This document shows, piece after piece, positions 1 through 7,650 of a DNA stretch of 45,779 nt. Made by a program: the position numbers and the translations under genes. Within the stretch, counting starts at the first letter, position 1; the number at the start of each line of letters is the position of its first letter. The DNA lies in contig CAMOGS010000050.1 of the NCBI GenBank assembly GCA_946614255.1, forward strand, positions 1 through 45,779, read 5' to 3'. Source of the stretch: UBA3871 sp002392265. Its GTDB lineage: Bacteria; Bacillota; Clostridia; Peptostreptococcales; Anaerovoracaceae. The notes under the pieces were generated by a model. The model was not told the origin of the DNA. It saw nothing but the letters and a program-made list of their open reading frames with translations, and made no database searches.

Positions 1-1767
1 AAGTATCTGGATATTACATCGAGCACAAATATCACGAAGTCCTCTTCCTTCAACACCATCAGCGCTACAGCATCAGGCAGTGCGATTTCGCTTGTTACAA
101 ATGCTGAAAGCTATTCAACATATTTCACCGTTAACAGCATTGAGCAGCTTGCAAGCGGAATGACAATTAAATCCGGCGCTGTTTCGGGAAAGATTATCGG
201 CAGCATCGACATTCAGGCTCTGTTAAACGGCCAGAATTATGAGGACGCAGATTACCTCGACCAAACGCTCGTGGGTTCCCTCGCGGGAAAGAGCCTTTCG
301 TTCACACTCGACGGCAGCACAAAGACAGTAAGCTTTGACGGCGACTTTGTTGCGGATTTCTACAATGCTTACAATGCCGCAAGAGCTGAGGATCCTTCCG
401 ATCCGGAGCTGGCAAGCAAGGCCTTCACTTCGGCTCTCGACAAAAAGCTCGACGAAGCATTCGGCGCGGGCCGCGTAAGCACATCCTACACGGATGACGG
501 CAAGCTTCAGTTCAACACTGCAAAGAGCTCTGCCCTTTCAATCTATGCGGTTGGCGATGACAATGCCCCACTCGAAGCACTCGGAATCACAAACGGCTCC
601 ACAAACAAGATCGCGCTGAACAAGCAGATCTCCTCACTTCAGGAAAGCGGCGCTTTTGCAAAGGCCGCAGACGGCGGAAACACCGATGAAGAAGGCGTTA
701 CAACCTACAAGATTGAAATTAACGGCGTGGAGTTTAGCATAAAGAACAACACTTCGCTCAGAAGCGTAATGAATCAGATTAATAACTCAAAGGCAGGTGT
801 GACATTATCCTACTCTGAGGTTAGCGATACATTTACTCTCACAAGCAGTGCTACAGGCGCAGCAAGCACCATCGATATCAAGGACGAAGATGGTTTCCTT
901 GCATCGCTCGGACTCACAAATGAAAGTGCAAATGCTCCGGAAGTTACCTCCGGTCAGAACGCGGTCTTTTATGTAGACGGCGAGCGCGTTGAAAGAGAAA
1001 GCAACAAAAACATCTCCGTAAACGGAATGTTCCTGACTCTCGAAAGCACTACAAATGAGGCAATAAAGGTTGAAACCAGCTCAGATACATCCTCTGTCAA
1101 GGACATGGTAGTAGGTTTTGTAAACGACTACAATGAAATGATAGAGATGATAAATAAATACAGAAAAGAGGAAAGAGCTAAAGACTACGCCCCTCTGACC
1201 GATGCTCAAAAGAAGGAAATGACCGACAGCGAGATTGAAAAGTGGGAAGAAAAGGCAAAGGCAGGCATACTCAGAAACGACACCACACTGAACAGCATTT
1301 CCTCAAAGCTGAGTACCATGATGTACACGAGCTACAACGGTTTCTCAATGTACGAGATGGGTGTTCAGTCGGCGGGCTGGACCGAGAACGGCAAGCTTAC
1401 CATAAACGAAGAAAAGCTTGACAGCGCACTCTCAACAAAGAGCGAGCAGGTAAAGGATTTCTTCCTCGGTGAGACCGGCTTTGGCAACGCATTAAAGGAA
1501 GCCGTAAACTCCGCTATCAAGACCAGCGGTCCAAAGGGCTCGCGCGGTTCCCTGATTGAAAAGGCCGGAATCGGCAACACCGCTTCCGACACGGAAAACA
1601 ACATTTCGAGCAAGATTAAAGATATAAAGAAATATATCGAAACCCTGCAGGATCGTCTCGAAGAAAGACAGCAGTACTGGTGGAAAAAGTTCTCCGCTCT
1701 GGAGTCGCTGGTTTCCAACATGAACGCTTATTCTTCACTGATCGGTACCTACACAAGCGGCGGCTGA
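1..1767 (+). CDS. fliD: Flagellar hook-associated protein 2 / filament cap FliD (5' truncated)
   Basis: The frame is open from base 1, so the first ATG at 160 is internal and the gene begins upstream of the window. FliD forms the pentameric cap at the tip of the flagellum, under which flagellin subunits fold. The visible 588 residues cover the middle and C-terminal parts: serine/threonine-rich beta segments, a second D2/D3-like repeat, then the conserved 'LRNDTTLNSISSKL' segment and a terminal coiled coil (IKKYIETLQDRLEERQQYWW) ending in a short TSGG tail, typical of FliD C termini. fliS and fliT follow on the same strand, the usual order for the FliD export chaperone genes. Identity is firm; the N-terminal hook-binding part is not visible. 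Confidence 0.93.
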   Translation, partial: KYLDITSSTNITKSSSFNTISATASGSAISLVTNAESYSTYFTVNSIEQLASGMTIKSGAVSGKIIGSIDIQALLNGQNYEDADYLDQTLVGSLAGKSLSFTLDGSTKTVSFDGDFVADFYNAYNAARAEDPSDPELASKAFTSALDKKLDEAFGAGRVSTSYTDDGKLQFNTAKSSALSIYAVGDDNAPLEALGITNGSTNKIALNKQISSLQESGAFAKAADGGNTDEEGVTTYKIEINGVEFSIKNNTSLRSVMNQINNSKAGVTLSYSEVSDTFTLTSSATGAASTIDIKDEDGFLASLGLTNESANAPEVTSGQNAVFYVDGERVERESNKNISVNGMFLTLESTTNEAIKVETSSDTSSVKDMVVGFVNDYNEMIEMINKYRKEERAKDYAPLTDAQKKEMTDSEIEKWEEKAKAGILRNDTTLNSISSKLSTMMYTSYNGFSMYEMGVQSAGWTENGKLTINEEKLDSALSTKSEQVKDFFLGETGFGNALKEAVNSAIKTSGPKGSRGSLIEKAGIGNTASDTENNISSKIKDIKKYIETLQDRLEERQQYWWKKFSALESLVSNMNAYSSLIGTYTSGG

Positions 1768-1771
1768 TTTT

Positions 1772-1785
1772 AAGCCTTCGGGCTT
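1772..1785 (+). terminator. Short GCC-UUCG-GGC hairpin after fliD
   Basis: Stem AAGCC/GGCTT closed by a UUCG tetraloop lies five bases after the fliD stop. No proper T-tract follows (TCAATAAA), so it is at most a weak terminator. It may instead stabilise the fliD mRNA end or mark a processing site before fliS. Confidence 0.35.
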
Positions 1786-1858
1786 TCAATAAACAATAAG
1801 TTATAACTACACAGATTGTAAGCTACTACAATAATTTTGAAGCAAGGATGTGACAAAT

Positions 1859-2251
1859 ATGCAGTATAGCAACCCATACCAGGTTTATAAGAACCAATCA
1901 TTACAGACATTAACAAAAGGTGAAATTCTCGTAAAGTTATTCGAGGAAGCGAGCAAGCAGATTAACTTCGCATGTTTACTGACCGAAAAGCATGACGCTG
2001 TAGGTGCGTACAACTGCGTTGCAAAGGCTCAGAAAATCGTATCCACTCTGAGAAACTCTCTGGATATGAACTATGCTATTTCAATCAATCTGGCAGATAT
2101 CTATCTGTTCGTGAACGATGAACTCGGCAGAGCTTTAGTTGCAAAGGATACCGAAACTCTGAAGAGATTATCCGGCATTCTCGATAACCTGAAGGATGCT
2201 TTCAAGGAAGCTGACAAGATTTCCCGTTCACAAAAAAAGTCTGTGGGTTAA
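1859..2251 (+). CDS. fliS: Flagellar export chaperone FliS
   Basis: FliS is the small cytosolic helical chaperone that binds the C terminus of flagellin and keeps it unfolded for export. The 130-residue product begins MQYSNPYQVYKNQSL, matching the family's N-terminal NPYxxY signature, and is otherwise all-helical with the conserved 'LTKGEILVKLFEEA' helix. Start choice: an in-frame GTG at 1850 is only one base from the AAGGA at 1844-1848, whereas the ATG at 1859 is 10 bases away, so the ATG is preferred. It lies between fliD and fliT in the standard order. Confidence 0.93.
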   Translation: MQYSNPYQVYKNQSLQTLTKGEILVKLFEEASKQINFACLLTEKHDAVGAYNCVAKAQKIVSTLRNSLDMNYAISINLADIYLFVNDELGRALVAKDTETLKRLSGILDNLKDAFKEADKISRSQKKSVG

Positions 2252-2281
2252 TTTGTGGCCTAATTCAAAGGATGAACGCAG

Positions 2282-2689
2282 ATGATGAACATAACAAATT
2301 CACAAGAGTATTTTGACGCAAAGCTGGGTATGCTCTCCGAGCTGCTCTCCTGCTCTGAAGAAATCATGAGCAGCCTCAACCAGGACAAATGGGAGGACTA
2401 TGAGCGCCTTGGAAATAAACGAGTAGAAGTAATTGAACGTATTAACGCGCTTGAAGACGCTCATAGACTCATCTTTGACAAAGAGCTTTCACCGCAGCAG
2501 AGGCAGCAGATTAACGAAAAGGTTAACCTGATTCAAGCCTTTGACAAGGATGTGGTCAAGCGTATCTATGAGGAGCGCGAAATCGCCCTCAGAGGTATGG
2601 AGACCGACCACAACGAGAGAAATATCCTCGGTGGCTACAAGATAGGCTCCGCGCAAACTACAGGCGTTTATCTGGACACAAAAAAGTAG
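2282..2689 (+). CDS. fliT: FliT-like flagellar chaperone
   Basis: A 135-residue, almost wholly helical, charged protein immediately downstream of fliS. FliT proteins bind the C terminus of FliD and deliver it to the export gate, and they vary greatly in sequence. The call rests on size, predicted helical hairpin (residues about 10-110, rich in E/K/R/Q), the position after fliS, and the 'LNQDKWEDYERLGNKRVEVIE' style segment typical of Bacillota FliT proteins. AAAGGA lies about 10 bases before the ATG. The last about 25 residues look disordered. The bidirectional terminator at 2734 ends the transcript. Confidence 0.72.
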   Translation: MMNITNSQEYFDAKLGMLSELLSCSEEIMSSLNQDKWEDYERLGNKRVEVIERINALEDAHRLIFDKELSPQQRQQINEKVNLIQAFDKDVVKRIYEEREIALRGMETDHNERNILGGYKIGSAQTTGVYLDTKK

Positions 2690-2733
2690 GAATACATGTA
2701 TATGTTTACAACTGAATAAGACATAAACTAAAA

Positions 2734-2767
2734 AACTGTCCTACAGAAAGTAGGACAGTTCGTTTTT
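2734..2767 (+). terminator. Bidirectional intrinsic terminator between fliT and the J-domain/GGDEF gene
   Basis: A perfect 11-bp stem (AACTGTCCTAC 2734-2744, GTAGGACAGTT 2750-2760) with a 5-base loop is followed by CGTTTTTT on the plus strand. Read on the minus strand the same hairpin is followed by TTTTTAG. It therefore ends both the flagellar transcript and the convergent c-di-GMP transcript. The minus-strand gene's last codons and its TAG (2741-2743) lie inside the stem. Confidence 0.9.
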
Positions 2768-3874
2768 TATTTGATCGGGCGCTGCTTTTCTGAGCACTGC
2801 CTTTAATATGTCTTCCATAGGAGCATCGCTCTTGCAGTCTGTGCAGGCTGCGGTCAGAGAGTAGTTCAGGTTCTTCGGTCTGCGGGCCGCCTGAATCAGC
2901 TTTGCCATAACATCGCGCCCCGCTTCTATCGGAGTTTCCGTCAGTATGATTGCAAAGCTGGCCTCGTGGTATCTGCCGACAATATCGGTCTGTCTGATAG
3001 TTTGGCAGATAACCTTGCTGACATAGGACATGCACTTTTCGAGATATGATTCCTCCGAAACCACCATGTCACTCGGCTTGCACTTTAATGTCAGCATTAT
3101 CAGCGTCATCTTGTTTCCGTATCTGCGGGACCTGGCAAGCTCACGCTTGCTCTGGTCGAGGAGCTCGTAGTAATTCAGCATATGCAGGCGTTCTGTCTGC
3201 ATATTTTGTGCTTTTAAAAGCGAGAAATAGTTGAACTTTGCGATAACCGGCTTTAAATCCGCATAGCCGAGGCACAGCTTCCACGAATCGTCTACATGAG
3301 CCATGTACTTCTTTGACTTTTCATGCGATATCTGACCGCTGGCAATCTCGAGGACAGTCATCTCTACGGTGAACATCAATATTTCGCTAAAGATCAGACC
3401 GCCGTAATCGCAGTTTTTGAATGACTTTTCGTATTTAATCTTGTAATCTGCCAGCTTGTGCAGCTTTGCAACAGCCACCTTCCACTCGCGGAAATCCGAG
3501 ACAGGCACATTCCTGTGATCCACCTCGGTCAGCTTTGAATAAGCGGCATCCCAGTTTTCCGTGACCATATCACGAAAAAAGCTGTCCAACACTGAGGTGG
3601 CCAGCTCTCTGCGGTAGTCTTCCTCACTCATCATTGCAGAACCGGGTTTTGAAGTAATCCGGTACCATTCCTTGTGATATTCTCTCCTGGCATCGGGATC
3701 ACTGAGGACCGCATAGGCTTCATTGAGCTCCTTCATGCGATCCGCCGCATCCGCTGCCGTATTTATATCCGGATGATATTGCTTGCAAAGGCATTTATAC
3801 GCCGACTCAATCATCTTGCTGTCTGCTTCATAATGAACTTGTAAGACCTTGTAATAGTCGGTGAATTTGTTCAT
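2741..3874 (-). CDS. J-domain protein with a degenerate C-terminal GGDEF domain
   Basis: 377 residues. Residues about 5-70 are a clear DnaJ J-domain, with the HPD tripeptide at 34-36 and the usual helix pattern (DYYKVLQVHYEADSK, then MKELNEAYAVLSDPDARREY). A helical middle region follows. Residues about 235-335 resemble a GGDEF diguanylate cyclase: 'YYELLDQSKRELARSRRYGNKMTLIML', 'RQTDIVGRYHEASFAIIL'. The catalytic GGDEF is replaced by HEASF (303-307) and the metal-binding aspartate region by LTLKCK, so cyclase activity is very unlikely. Inference: a c-di-GMP-related regulator or scaffold that may recruit DnaK through the J-domain. It lies 11 bp after the HD-GYP gene, almost surely co-transcribed. 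The domain calls are seen in the sequence; the function is unknown. Confidence 0.8.
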   Translation of the reverse strand: MNKFTDYYKVLQVHYEADSKMIESAYKCLCKQYHPDINTAADAADRMKELNEAYAVLSDPDARREYHKEWYRITSKPGSAMMSEEDYRRELATSVLDSFFRDMVTENWDAAYSKLTEVDHRNVPVSDFREWKVAVAKLHKLADYKIKYEKSFKNCDYGGLIFSEILMFTVEMTVLEIASGQISHEKSKKYMAHVDDSWKLCLGYADLKPVIAKFNYFSLLKAQNMQTERLHMLNYYELLDQSKRELARSRRYGNKMTLIMLTLKCKPSDMVVSEESYLEKCMSYVSKVICQTIRQTDIVGRYHEASFAIILTETPIEAGRDVMAKLIQAARRPKNLNYSLTAACTDCKSDAPMEDILKAVLRKAAPDQIKNELSYFL

Positions 3875-3885
3875 GCCCTTCTCCG

Positions 3886-4959
3886 TTAGGAAACTACGTC
3901 AACAATTGTTACATTGAGGGATTCGAAATCCGCTAAATCCATAATATAAGGTTCGTCGAGGAACCCGTCCTTGTCCTTGAATATTCTGAGCTTTGGACGC
4001 AGGCAGAGCTCTTCTCTGTTTTCGAGAACGATGCCTGTGTTACCGTCCGATAATTTTACGCAGGTGCCGATAGGATAAGGTGATATCTTCTTGACAAATA
4101 CCGCTACAATCTTTGGATCAAAGAGCGTTTCGGTCGATGCCATAATATATTCGATTGCCTCGGCCGGAATCATCGCCCTTCTGTAAGGACGGTCGGAGGT
4201 CAGCGCATCGTATACGTCCGCTACCGAAATGATTCTGCCGTAAAGTGATATGTTGTTTCCCGATAATCCGTTAGGATACCCACCGCCGCTGTACCTTTCG
4301 TGGTGGTCAAGTATGGCCATGCAGGAGGTTTTTGAAACTCCGTAGCCTTTCTTTATATGTTCATACCCAAGCAAGGAGTGATTTTTTAATATCTGGAATT
4401 CGGCTGCAGTGAGCTTGCCCTTTTTATTCAGCAGGTCTTTATCGATAAACACCTTGCCGATATCGTGAAGCAATGCTCCATAGCCTAAATTACAAAGCTC
4501 TTCACGCTCCATTCCGAGCGCTACACCTATTACAATGGACAAGATAGCTACATTTACCGAATGATAGTAAGTGTAGTCATCAAACACTTTCATGTCCACC
4601 ATGTTGATCATCAGACTCGGGTTGTTGCAGATTTCATCAACAATCTGCTCAACCTGCTCTTTGGCTTCTGCGAGGCTTTTGACTGCGTCGCCCGAGTTTT
4701 TGCTGACATCAACGAATGCGTTTTTGATACCGCTAACCGTTTTAGCGCGTACCTTGTCGCTTACTATGTTGATGATGTCGATATCTCTGGAAATATCGTC
4801 TTCGATATATATTCCATTATATTTCAGCCGTTCTATGGAATATATGTAATCATCAGTGAGCGGTGTACCTCTTGAGAGTAATAGGTCACCGGCCTGGTTA
4901 TATAGGTTTTCACCCACAACCATGCCTACCCTCAAGCAGTTGGTTGGTACGAATCTCAT
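3886..4959 (-). CDS. HD-GYP domain cyclic-di-GMP phosphodiesterase
   Basis: 357 residues. An N-terminal region of about 110 residues of the kind often found before HD-GYP in Clostridia is followed by an HD-GYP domain with all key residues: H133, H165-D166 with K169 (LLHDIGK), H194, H219-H220 (DHHERYSGGGYP), GYP 227-229 and D248 (VADVYDAL). HD-GYP enzymes degrade c-di-GMP to pGpG and GMP using a di- or tri-metal centre, lowering c-di-GMP and usually favouring motility. A roughly 60-residue C-terminal beta domain follows. GGAG lies 10 bases before the ATG. First gene of a two-gene operon with the J-GGDEF gene, next to flagellar genes. Confidence 0.93.
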   Translation of the reverse strand: MRFVPTNCLRVGMVVGENLYNQAGDLLLSRGTPLTDDYIYSIERLKYNGIYIEDDISRDIDIINIVSDKVRAKTVSGIKNAFVDVSKNSGDAVKSLAEAKEQVEQIVDEICNNPSLMINMVDMKVFDDYTYYHSVNVAILSIVIGVALGMEREELCNLGYGALLHDIGKVFIDKDLLNKKGKLTAAEFQILKNHSLLGYEHIKKGYGVSKTSCMAILDHHERYSGGGYPNGLSGNNISLYGRIISVADVYDALTSDRPYRRAMIPAEAIEYIMASTETLFDPKIVAVFVKKISPYPIGTCVKLSDGNTGIVLENREELCLRPKLRIFKDKDGFLDEPYIMDLADFESLNVTIVDVVS

Positions 4960-5021
4960 ATGATTCTTCTCCTTTATGATAATTGCCTGTAGTGTGCTTC
5001 GGGATAATAAAACACTATTTG

Positions 5022-5051
5022 ATTATACCATACTCGCAAAATAAAAGACAA
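5022..5051 (-). promoter_or_regulatory. Sigma-A promoter of the HD-GYP / J-GGDEF operon
   Basis: On the minus strand TTGTCT (5046-5051), an 18-bp spacer and TATAAT (5022-5027), the latter preceded by TGG (an extended -10). It lies 63 bp upstream of the HD-GYP start codon. Confidence 0.75.
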
Positions 5052-5101
5052 TAGTACAGTATGTTATTATTCATGAAAAGATTGTATGTTTTTAATTGTA
5101 T

Positions 5102-5266
5102 TTATTTGTTTTTCTGAGCCTTGCAACAATTCTGAAATGCGCAGTTTTTTGAACATTCCGAGCCCTTTTGTCCGCAGTCGCAGCTGCCCGTTTTTATATA
5201 TATCCTAAGGGCTGCAATTACTGCCGCCGCAAGGATGACTAACACAACCCAGCTGGCAAAATTCAT
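5102..5266 (-). CDS. FeoB-associated Cys-rich membrane protein
   Basis: A 54-residue protein: one transmembrane helix (residues about 5-22, WVVLVILAAAVIAALRIYI), then a cytosolic Cys-rich tail with pattern CDCGQKGSECSKNCAFQNCC. This is the small protein often found after feoB in Bacillota (FeoB-associated Cys-rich family), thought to be a functional counterpart of FeoC. Its ATG (5264-5266) overlaps the feoB TGA as ATGA, which implies translational coupling. The frame also extends upstream inside feoB, but that extension has no membrane or signal features and is not used. Confidence 0.85.
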   Translation of the reverse strand: MNFASWVVLVILAAAVIAALRIYIKTGSCDCGQKGSECSKNCAFQNCCKAQKNK

Positions 5267-7632
5267 AGCATTGCACCCCCTATCAGAGCAACGACAAGCG
5301 ACACCGCCCAAGCCACGCCGCACTGCAGCAGAATCATGGCAAGCGCCCACTTTCTGCCAAGCTCTCTCCTGACCGAAGCAATTGCCGCAACACAAGGTGT
5401 ATAGAGCAGGCAGAATGTAAGCAGCGATGCCGCAGCAGTACCTGACAGCACCGCCAGAATCGCATCTCCGCCAAACAGTACGGTAAGCGTTGAAACCACG
5501 CTCTCCTTTGCCATAAAGCCCGCAACAAGTGCAGTCACAATTCTCCAGTCGCCAAAGCCCTGAAGCTTGAAAAGCGGTGCGAGGAAGCCCGCAATCGCAG
5601 CGAGCATGCTGTCCTTTGAATCGGACACCATGTTGAGTGAAAAGTCAAAGGTCTGAAGAGCCCATACGACAATTGATGCTATAAAGATTATTGTAAACGC
5701 GCGCTGCAGAAAATCCTTTGATTTATCCCAAAGCAGATGCGCAACATTGGTGATTCCCGGCAGTCTGTAGTTTGGCAGCTCCATCACAAAAGGAACCGCC
5801 TCGCCCCTGAACACAGTGCTCTTTGATATCAGCGCCAGCAGTATTCCCGTGATGATTCCCAGGAAGTACAGCCCTACCATTATGAGTCCTGCCCGGTCCG
5901 GGAAAAACATATTGCAGAAAAACCCGTATATAGGCAGCTTTGCGGTGCAGCTCATAAACGGAGTCATCATTATGGTCATCTTTCTGTCTCGCTCCGAAGG
6001 CAGAGTCCTCGATGCCATAATCGCCGGCACGGAGCACCCAAAGCCTATCAACATCGGCACTATACTGCGCCCGGAAAGGCCGATTTTTCGCAGCAGCTTG
6101 TCCATTACAAAAGCAATTCTTGCCATATATCCGCTGTCTTCAAGCAGCGACAGAAAGAAAAACAGGCACAGAATTATAGGCAGGAAGCTGATTACAGCCC
6201 CCACTCCTTCAAAGGCTCCGTCAATAATCAGACCGTACAAAACACCGTTTACGTTTGCGTTTTCAAGAGCCCCGGCTACTGCCCCGGTAACCAGCTCGAC
6301 CCCCTCGGCGAACAAGTCCTGAAGCCATGCACCAATGACGTTAAAGGTCAGGTAGAACACCAGTGCCATGATGCATATAAATGCCGGGATGGCAGTGAAC
6401 TTACCCGTCAGGAACTCGTCTATATGACGGCTGCGACGGTGCTCCTTGCTCTCCATCGGCTTTACAACGCTGGCCCTGCAGACGCGCCTGATGAACGAAA
6501 ATCTCATATCTGCTATGGCAGCAGCTCTGTCCATGCCGCTTTCTTCTTCCATCTGGATGATGATGTGCTCTATCATCTCGGCTTCGTTTTGAGTCAGCTT
6601 CAGCTCTTCGAAAAGCAACCTGTCGCCCTCGATAAGCTTGCTTGCTGCAAACCTTACCGGGATACCTGCAAGCTCCGCGTGGTCTTCAATCAGCTGCATG
6701 ATGCCGTGAAGTGCTCTGTGAACCGCACCGCCCTTGTGGTCTTTCCCGCAAAAGTCGGTAATCACCGGTGTTTCCTGGTACTTTGCCACATGCACCGCAT
6801 GTCTGATCAGCTCGTCAACACCTTCGTTTTTTGAAGCCGAAATCGGAACGACAGGTATGCCGAGCAGCTCCTCCATCTCGTTAATTTTTATGGTTCCGCC
6901 GTTTCCGCGAACCTCATCCATCATATTGAGTGCCAGAACCATAGGCGCATTGAGCTCCATCAGCTGCAGCGTCAAATACAGATTTCTTTCGATATTTGTC
7001 GCATCAACGATGTTTATAATTCCGGCAGGATGCTCATCGAGAATGAATCGTCTCGAAACAACCTCCTCGGAGGTGTAAGGAGACAGCGAATAAATTCCCG
7101 GCAGGTCTGTAACCAGAGTTCCCGGCTGACCTTTTATCTGTCCGCTCTTCTGGTCGACAGTCACGCCCGGGAAATTCCCGACGTGCTGATTTGAACCGGT
7201 CAGCTGGTTAAAAAGCGTAGTCTTTCCGCAGTTCTGATTTCCCGCAAGTGCAAATGTCAGCTTTGTCCCCTTTGGCAGCGGATTGCCATCGTCCTTTGCG
7301 TGGAATATGCCGCCTTCACCGAGTCCGGGGTGATGAGGCTTTTGCGCAGGCTTTGTTATTGCTTCGTCGTAGTCCGCTTGCATTGCCTCTTCAAAAGCCT
7401 TCGGATCGTCAACCCTTTCGATTTCAATCTTCTCGGCATCGGCAATTCGCAGAGTCAGCTCGTAGCCGTGTATCTGCAGCTGCATAGGGTCTCCCATGGG
7501 CGCATACTTCATCAGTGTGACGCATGTCCCCGGAATTACACCCATGTCGAGAAAATGCTGCCTCAGGGAGCCTTCTCCTCCTACCCTTGTAATGACGGCG
7601 CTTTCGCCTATAGCCAGCTTGTCCAGTGTCAT
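5263..7632 (-). CDS. feoB: Ferrous iron transporter FeoB with fused N-terminal FeoA domain
   Basis: 789 residues. Residues 1-75 form a FeoA (SH3-like) domain (LDKLAIGESAVI, HFLDMGVIPGT). A linker of about 45 residues rich in P, H and D follows. The G-protein domain has G1 GNQNCGKTT (131-139), G3 DLPGI (176-180), G4 NMMD (236-239) and G5 SASKNE. The C-terminal half has the helical bundle and multiple membrane spans with the Gate motifs (GFGCSVPAIMASRTL; LLYTPCVAAI). It imports Fe2+ across the cytoplasmic membrane, the usual route in anaerobes. GGAAGGAAAA precedes the ATG 18 bp after addA. No Fur/IdeR box was recognised, and no promoter is evident between addA and feoB. Confidence 0.95.
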   Translation of the reverse strand: MTLDKLAIGESAVITRVGGEGSLRQHFLDMGVIPGTCVTLMKYAPMGDPMQLQIHGYELTLRIADAEKIEIERVDDPKAFEEAMQADYDEAITKPAQKPHHPGLGEGGIFHAKDDGNPLPKGTKLTFALAGNQNCGKTTLFNQLTGSNQHVGNFPGVTVDQKSGQIKGQPGTLVTDLPGIYSLSPYTSEEVVSRRFILDEHPAGIINIVDATNIERNLYLTLQLMELNAPMVLALNMMDEVRGNGGTIKINEMEELLGIPVVPISASKNEGVDELIRHAVHVAKYQETPVITDFCGKDHKGGAVHRALHGIMQLIEDHAELAGIPVRFAASKLIEGDRLLFEELKLTQNEAEMIEHIIIQMEEESGMDRAAAIADMRFSFIRRVCRASVVKPMESKEHRRSRHIDEFLTGKFTAIPAFICIMALVFYLTFNVIGAWLQDLFAEGVELVTGAVAGALENANVNGVLYGLIIDGAFEGVGAVISFLPIILCLFFFLSLLEDSGYMARIAFVMDKLLRKIGLSGRSIVPMLIGFGCSVPAIMASRTLPSERDRKMTIMMTPFMSCTAKLPIYGFFCNMFFPDRAGLIMVGLYFLGIITGILLALISKSTVFRGEAVPFVMELPNYRLPGITNVAHLLWDKSKDFLQRAFTIIFIASIVVWALQTFDFSLNMVSDSKDSMLAAIAGFLAPLFKLQGFGDWRIVTALVAGFMAKESVVSTLTVLFGGDAILAVLSGTAAASLLTFCLLYTPCVAAIASVRRELGRKWALAMILLQCGVAWAVSLVVALIGGAML

Positions 7633-7650
7633 AAAGTGTTTTCCTTCCCG

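Noticed and set aside
5267..5395. Upstream extension of the Cys-rich FeoB partner, in another frame within feoB
   Set aside because: The ATGA overlap and the start of the membrane helix fix the start at 5266; the extension is a shadow of feoB coding bases.
7633..7650. Fur box before feoB
   Set aside because: The 18-bp gap holds only the Shine-Dalgarno, and no inverted AT-rich Fur-like 19-mer was recognised there.
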